20,181 nucleotides of DNA from Muribaculaceae bacterium (lineage in GTDB: Bacteria > Bacteroidota > Bacteroidia > Bacteroidales > Muribaculaceae): positions 1 to 20,181 of the forward strand of contig JAIDBM010000282.1 of assembly GCA_029056365.1 (NCBI GenBank). The letters run 5' to 3'. The translations under genes and the position numbers were made by a program. Each line of letters begins with the position of its first letter. The stretch's first letter is position 1. This document shows, piece after piece, positions 16,764-20,181 of this stretch. Below the pieces are notes generated by a model. It was not told the DNA's origin, did not search any database, and was given only the letters and a program-made list of their open reading frames with translations.

Positions 16764-17386
16764 TGGTCGTTGTTTTTTCGTGCTGCGCTGCCAAGATACC
16801 CGCCGTGGTGACGCAGAGCGTATTGCTGGCGGGTGAATCCAATCAGGCGCATTGTGTTTACAACCAGAACATCGCCTATTACAGTCATCATGGTTGTGGA
16901 GGTAGTGGGGGTAAGGCCCAGCGGACACACTTCGGGTGCGCCGCCTGTGAAGAGAGCCGCATCGGCAAGTTGGGCCAGCGGCGAATCGGGGTTCCCGGTT
17001 ATTACAATTATCGGGAGGTTTTCGTAAAGTCCGTGAGCCAGTTCGCAGAGCTGGAGAATTTCGGTGGTTTTTCCGGAGTTCGATATCAGCAGCAATACAT
17101 CGTCGGGGCGAAGCAGACCGAGATCGCCGTGCTGTGCTTCGGACGGATGCAGATACACAGCCGGTGTGCCAGTGGAAGAGAATGTGGTGGCTATGTTCAT
17201 TGCAATCTGTCCGGCTTTGCCCATGCCTGAGGTAACGAGCTTGCCGCCGGCGTCGTGTACTCGGCCGATAATAATCGAAATAGCTTTTGCATAGGCTTCG
17301 GAAACCGGTATGGCGCTGATTGCCCGGCTTTCGGCTTCAATAATGGCCTTCATTGAGGCCATTATTTCATTTTTATCAATATCCAT
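16760..17386 (-). CDS. Single-domain SIS sugar-phosphate isomerase (KpsF/GutQ-like)
   Basis: This 208-residue cytoplasmic protein is a SIS-domain aldose-ketose isomerase, most like arabinose-5-phosphate isomerases that supply Kdo for lipopolysaccharide. Motifs in order are S-G-M-G-K-A-G (53-59), H-P-S-E-A-Q-H-G-D-L-G (80-90), S-N-S-G-K-T-T-E-I (102-110), P-T-T-S-T-T (160-165) and H-H-G-G-Y-L-G (193-199). E. coli KdsD and KpsF carry two CBS domains after the SIS domain and are about 320 residues long; this protein stops where those would begin. Single-domain members of this kind are known from Bacteroides fragilis, so the short form is probably natural rather than truncated. It starts 3 bases after pdxA and overlaps the PfkB-like start by ATGA. 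Another ketose or aldose phosphate substrate cannot be excluded. Confidence 0.88.
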   Translation of the reverse strand: MDIDKNEIMASMKAIIEAESRAISAIPVSEAYAKAISIIIGRVHDAGGKLVTSGMGKAGQIAMNIATTFSSTGTPAVYLHPSEAQHGDLGLLRPDDVLLLISNSGKTTEILQLCELAHGLYENLPIIVITGNPDSPLAQLADAALFTGGAPEVCPLGLTPTTSTTMMTVIGDVLVVNTMRLIGFTRQQYALRHHGGYLGSAARKNNDQ

Positions 17387-17389
17387 GGT

Positions 17390-18496
17390 TCAGGAAAGAT
17401 CAAGCACAACGTTGTCGTTGCCTTTTTCGTAATATTGTTTTCGTAGGGGATGGCGGTGTGCGCGGTCGTCGCGTTTTCGGTTGCGAAGGATGTCGATGGC
17501 TGTGTATATGGCCTGCCGCATCGATTCTTCGTTAGCCTGGCCTTTGCCGGCGATGTCGAATCCGGTGCCGTGGTCGGGCGAGGTCCGCACTATGCTTAGC
17601 CCGGCTGTGACGTTCACGCCGGCGTCCATAGCAAGAGTCTTGAACGGGGCCAGACCCTGGTCGTGATACATGGCGAGCACACCGTCGAATTTCTCATAGG
17701 CTCCGCTGCCGAAGAACCCATCGGCGGCATATGGTCCGAAGGCCAGTACACGGTGTTTCTGACGCAGTTCGGTAATTGCCGGGGAAATGATTTCCTGTTC
17801 TTCGGAACCTAACAGACCGTTGTCGCCGGCATGCGGATTCAGAGCCAGCACGGCTATTCGCGGAGCGTTCACACCGAAGTCGTAATGCAGCGAGCGGTTG
17901 AAGGCAAGCGCTTTGTCAATTACGAGTTCTTTTGTCACGGCGGGAGCGATGGCAGCGAGCGGAAGGTGGGTTGTGGCGAGGGCCACACGCAGTCGGTCGT
18001 TGCATAGAATCATAAGTGCCTGCCGGTTGTTCTCGCCGTCTTCGGAGTCATCGTTCATCTGTGCCTGTAGATATTCGGTGTGTCCGGGAAAGTTAAAGCT
18101 GTCGTTCTGTATGGTGCTTTTGCATATCGGTGCGGTTACAATGGCATCGACCAGTCCGGCCTTGAGGTCGGCCACAGCCCGTTCGAGCGAGGCCAGAGCG
18201 GCTGCTCCGCTTTGTGACGAGGCATTTCCGGGTTCGGCTTTGAATTCTTCCGGCACGACATTGATTATATAGGCGGCTCCTTCGTGCAGGTTCCCCGCCT
18301 CTGTAATGTGTGTCATCGGTATGTTCGGCAAACCGAGGAGTTTCCGGTATTGTGAGGCAATTTTCTGCGACCCGTATAGAACAGGTGTGCATAGTTCGAG
18401 TATTCGGTTGTCTTCGAGAATTTTAAGAATAATCTCGTAGCCTATGCCGTTGGGGTCGCCATGAGTAATGGCTATGCGGGGGAGTCGTTCGTTCAT
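17390..18496 (-). CDS. pdxA: 4-hydroxythreonine-4-phosphate dehydrogenase
   Basis: This 368-residue cytoplasmic enzyme oxidises 4-phosphohydroxy-threonine with NAD(P)+ in the DXP-dependent pathway to pyridoxal phosphate; its product is used by PdxJ. The N-terminus T-H-G-D-P-N-G-I-G (11-19) is diagnostic. Three metal-binding histidines are in place: H177 (T-T-H-L-P-L), H222 (N-P-H-A-G-D) and H278 (M-Y-H-D-Q-G), with spacing close to the E. coli enzyme. P-G-H-T-E-Y-L (137-143) is also conserved. The C-terminal tail from about 338 is basic and looks unstructured. Its ATG overlaps the rlmN stop (ATGA). The PdxA2 group acts on phospho-threonate instead; nothing here suggests that catabolic setting, so the vitamin B6 role is preferred. 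Confidence 0.93.
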   Translation of the reverse strand: MNERLPRIAITHGDPNGIGYEIILKILEDNRILELCTPVLYGSQKIASQYRKLLGLPNIPMTHITEAGNLHEGAAYIINVVPEEFKAEPGNASSQSGAAALASLERAVADLKAGLVDAIVTAPICKSTIQNDSFNFPGHTEYLQAQMNDDSEDGENNRQALMILCNDRLRVALATTHLPLAAIAPAVTKELVIDKALAFNRSLHYDFGVNAPRIAVLALNPHAGDNGLLGSEEQEIISPAITELRQKHRVLAFGPYAADGFFGSGAYEKFDGVLAMYHDQGLAPFKTLAMDAGVNVTAGLSIVRTSPDHGTGFDIAGKGQANEESMRQAIYTAIDILRNRKRDDRAHRHPLRKQYYEKGNDNVVLDLS

Positions 18497-19536
18497 ATTT
18501 CTTCTTGTTTGTCTTTTTTCTTGCCGGCGAGCATGCCGCAGGCAGCCATGATGTCTTCGCCTCTCGATGCCCTGATTGTAGCGGTGACGCCGAGAGAGTT
18601 GAGGCGGTCGCGGAATGTTTCCATCACGGAGGTGGTGGCTGGTTTCAGTCTGCTGTCAGGAATCATATGGAAGCGAATAAGGTTCACTCTTGCCGAAGTG
18701 CCTTTTATCAGTCGTGCCAGCCCGTCGGCATGGCGCAGATTGTCGTTAAGTCCGGCCCAGATTATATATTCCACCGACAGGCGGCGCTGGTGCGCGAAGT
18801 CGTATCCGCGCAGAAGTTCGAACAGCTGGCGGGCGGGCCATGCTTTTTCTACAGGCATAAGCTGGAATCGTTCTTCGCTGAAAGGAGAGTGTATGCTTAC
18901 TGCGATGTGTACTTTTGTGAGGTCAAGGAGCTTTTTCAGTCCGGGCAGGTTTCCTACGGTTGATACGGTGATACGTTTCGGACTCCAGGCCAGTCCCCAT
19001 GGTGCGGTAAGAATTTCGATTGCACGCAGAACGGAGTCGAGGTTGTCGGTTGGTTCGCCCATGCCCATGAAAACGATGTTCGTGAGCGATTCGGAGTTTT
19101 CGATGCTCAGAATCTGATTGATAATCTGAGCGGTGGTAAGCTGCCCCTGGAATCCTCCCCGTCCGGTCATGCAGAATTTGCATCCCATTTTGCACCCGGC
19201 CTGTGAACTGACGCAAAGAGTGGCGCGTTCTTTGTCGGGTATATATACGGCTTCAATGTCGCGTCGTCCGCAGCCTTCGAACAGATATTTTATGGTGCCG
19301 TCGGCCGAAACCGCCTTCATCAGCGGCGGTTCAAGTCCGATGCAGTATTCTTCGGCAAGGCGTTTGCGGGCCTGTTTCGACAGATTTGTCATCTGGCTGA
19401 TGTCGGTAGCCCGTTTCTGATATAGCCACTGCGCAATCTGGCCGGCCGCGTATCCGGGCATTCCGAGGTCCGACACTATCTGCCGTAGCTGAGGCAGGTC
19501 GCGGCCTATCAGCGGTTTTTTGTTTGATTCGGTCAT
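18493..19536 (-). CDS. rlmN: 23S rRNA (adenine2503-C2)-methyltransferase, radical SAM
   Basis: This 347-residue cytoplasmic enzyme methylates C2 of A2503 in 23S rRNA, and in many bacteria A37 of some tRNAs, improving translation accuracy. The radical SAM cluster is C115-K-M-G-C119-K-F-C122. The two mechanism cysteines are also present: C108 (L-C-V-S-S-Q) and C333 near the end (R-G-E-D-I-M-A-A-C-G). The GMGEP motif for SAM binding is seen. Length matches RlmN; Cfr resistance enzymes are close relatives, but the housekeeping operon and the RlmN-type context favour RlmN. The start is the ATG at 19536, which overlaps the phosphatase stop as ATGA. A longer open frame to 19659 lies inside the phosphatase gene and is not conserved-looking. 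Confidence 0.95.
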   Translation of the reverse strand: MTESNKKPLIGRDLPQLRQIVSDLGMPGYAAGQIAQWLYQKRATDISQMTNLSKQARKRLAEEYCIGLEPPLMKAVSADGTIKYLFEGCGRRDIEAVYIPDKERATLCVSSQAGCKMGCKFCMTGRGGFQGQLTTAQIINQILSIENSESLTNIVFMGMGEPTDNLDSVLRAIEILTAPWGLAWSPKRITVSTVGNLPGLKKLLDLTKVHIAVSIHSPFSEERFQLMPVEKAWPARQLFELLRGYDFAHQRRLSVEYIIWAGLNDNLRHADGLARLIKGTSARVNLIRFHMIPDSRLKPATTSVMETFRDRLNSLGVTATIRASRGEDIMAACGMLAGKKKDKQEEI

Positions 19537-20048
19537 TTGAGTGAATTGAACAGGTTGGTGCATCCGTTCTGAAGCAGGTCGAGTACGTTTTCGAAGCCTT
19601 CGGCTCCGTCGTAATAGGGGTCGGGGATATGGTCGAAGCGTAATGCCGAGTCGACCCATGCCGCCATGGGAGCGATTTTCTGTTCTGCCTCCGGAGTGGG
19701 AGCGATTCTGTGCAGGTTGCTCAGGTTGTTGTGGTCCATGCCTATGATGAGGTCAAATTCATCGAAGTCGCTTTCGCTTACCTGACGGCAGATGTGTGTC
19801 AGTTCAATTCCCCGTCTGCGGGCATGTATGCGCATGCGCTGGTCGGGCAGGTCGCCTATATGGTATCCGCCGGTGCCCGCCGAGTCGGCAATGAAGCGGC
19901 CCGACATGGAGTTTTCCTCTGCAATTGCACGAAATACGCCTTCTGCGGCCGGCGAACGGCATATGTTGCCGAGGCATACAAAGAGGATTTTTATTTTCTC
20001 GTTACCCTGCAGGCGCCGGGCGGTATTGTCTATGATGTTTTTGTCCAT
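19533..20048 (-). CDS. Low-molecular-weight protein tyrosine phosphatase
   Basis: This 171-residue cytoplasmic phosphatase has the signature P-loop C25-L-G-N-I-C-R31-S near the N-terminus and the acid loop D143-P-Y-Y, the standard catalytic pair of LMW-PTPs (also shared with arsenate reductase relatives, which lack the DPYY). The start is taken as the ATG at 20048. The frame remains open to a TTG at 20072, but that codon falls inside the promoter -7 box. About 20 polar residues precede the usual start of the fold, slightly longer than the family norm. It leads a five-gene operon with rlmN, pdxA, a SIS isomerase and a PfkB-like protein. In some bacteria such enzymes control capsule or exopolysaccharide tyrosine kinases; no such partner is visible here. 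Confidence 0.9.
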   Translation of the reverse strand: MDKNIIDNTARRLQGNEKIKILFVCLGNICRSPAAEGVFRAIAEENSMSGRFIADSAGTGGYHIGDLPDQRMRIHARRRGIELTHICRQVSESDFDEFDLIIGMDHNNLSNLHRIAPTPEAEQKIAPMAAWVDSALRFDHIPDPYYDGAEGFENVLDLLQNGCTNLFNSLK

Positions 20049-20069
20049 GCTCAAATCGGAATTATAATG

Positions 20070-20077
20070 CAAAGTTA
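20070..20077 (-). promoter_or_regulatory. Probable -7 box of the phosphatase-rlmN-pdxA operon
   Basis: TAACTTTG on the minus strand matches TAnnTTTG and ends 21 bases before the ATG at 20048. No clear -33 TTTG lies 19-21 bases upstream. The position just before a tightly packed operon and just after a strong hairpin supports it. Confidence 0.45.
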
Positions 20078-20123
20078 GCTAAAATTAGCGGGAAATCCTA
20101 TAGCAGACCATATATACATATAC

Positions 20124-20159
20124 CAAAAGTGGAGATGCCTCACGGTATCTCCACTTTTG
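20124..20159. terminator. Strong 16-bp hairpin, probable (bidirectional) intrinsic terminator
   Basis: The arms 20124-20139 and 20144-20159 pair over 16 bp with one G-T wobble and a TCAC loop. The stem begins with CAAAAGTGGAG and ends with CTCCACTTTTG, so an A-tract on one side and a T-tract on the other are built into the stem base, as in two-way terminators. It probably ends a transcript coming from the right, before the promoter of the minus-strand operon. An AT-rich inverted repeat TGATAAT/ATTATCA (20158-20164 and 20174-20180) adjoins it. Confidence 0.7.
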
Positions 20160-20181
20160 ATAATAAACCAATCATTATCAC

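Noticed and set aside
15948..16811. 287-codon open frame antisense to the PfkB-like gene
   Set aside because: It is a shadow of a gene fixed by its ATGA coupling and family motifs.
16764..16928. 55-residue N-terminal extension of the PfkB-like protein
   Set aside because: It lies inside the SIS gene and is rich in Arg, Cys and Pro. The ATG at 16763 gives the normal family start and an ATGA overlap.
18493..19536. Cfr-type antibiotic resistance methyltransferase
   Set aside because: The sequence and length fit RlmN, and the gene sits in a housekeeping operon with pdxA and no mobile element.
19537..19659. 41-residue N-terminal extension of RlmN
   Set aside because: It is out-of-frame reading of the phosphatase gene. 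The ATG at 19536 overlaps the phosphatase stop and gives the expected RlmN length.

Overview
The window reads as chromosomal DNA from an anaerobic member of the order Bacteroidales. The evidence is promoter boxes of the Bacteroidetes type (TTTG, then about 20 bases, then TAnnTTTG), the absence of clear Shine-Dalgarno sequences, and a two-subunit 2-oxoacid:ferredoxin oxidoreductase. An AddA-type helicase-nuclease, a single-domain SIS sugar-phosphate isomerase and a secreted hydrolase with a type IX-like C-terminus point the same way. The moderately high GC content suits Muribaculaceae better than Bacteroides, but that narrower placement is an inference. Fourteen protein genes fill almost the whole window. 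I saw no tRNA, rRNA, CRISPR array, insertion sequence or phage gene.

The left block (166-6072, + strand) holds an AddA-like ATP-dependent helicase/nuclease with a good promoter, a secreted C69 dipeptidase and a nitroreductase-fold protein. The middle block (6202-13920, + strand) starts from its own promoter. It holds korA and korB, an unrecognised membrane-anchored protein, a secreted GH31 alpha-glucosidase-type enzyme and riboflavin synthase. The KorAB enzyme links 2-oxoacid decarboxylation to ferredoxin reduction. GH31 acts on alpha-glucosides outside the cytoplasm.

The right block (13922-20048, - strand) converges on the middle block with one base between the stop codons. It begins (at the right) with a low-molecular-weight protein tyrosine phosphatase, rlmN, pdxA, a KpsF/GutQ-like isomerase and a PfkB-fold protein. 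These five genes are joined by ATGA overlaps or a 3-base gap, so they are almost certainly one operon. A separate gene further left encodes a multidomain secreted protein: beta-gamma-crystallin-like, GH128-like, fibronectin III-like and sorting-domain-like. A strong 16-bp hairpin at the right edge separates this block from whatever lies beyond.

The points most worth a second look are these: the PfkB-fold protein has lost its catalytic and nucleotide-binding motifs while staying locked into the isomerase operon; the conserved-looking membrane protein follows korAB directly; and the crystallin-GH128 architecture is unusual. Smaller points are the short-leader promoters and the paired repeats around the addA promoter. 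I found no clear new defence or mobile system.
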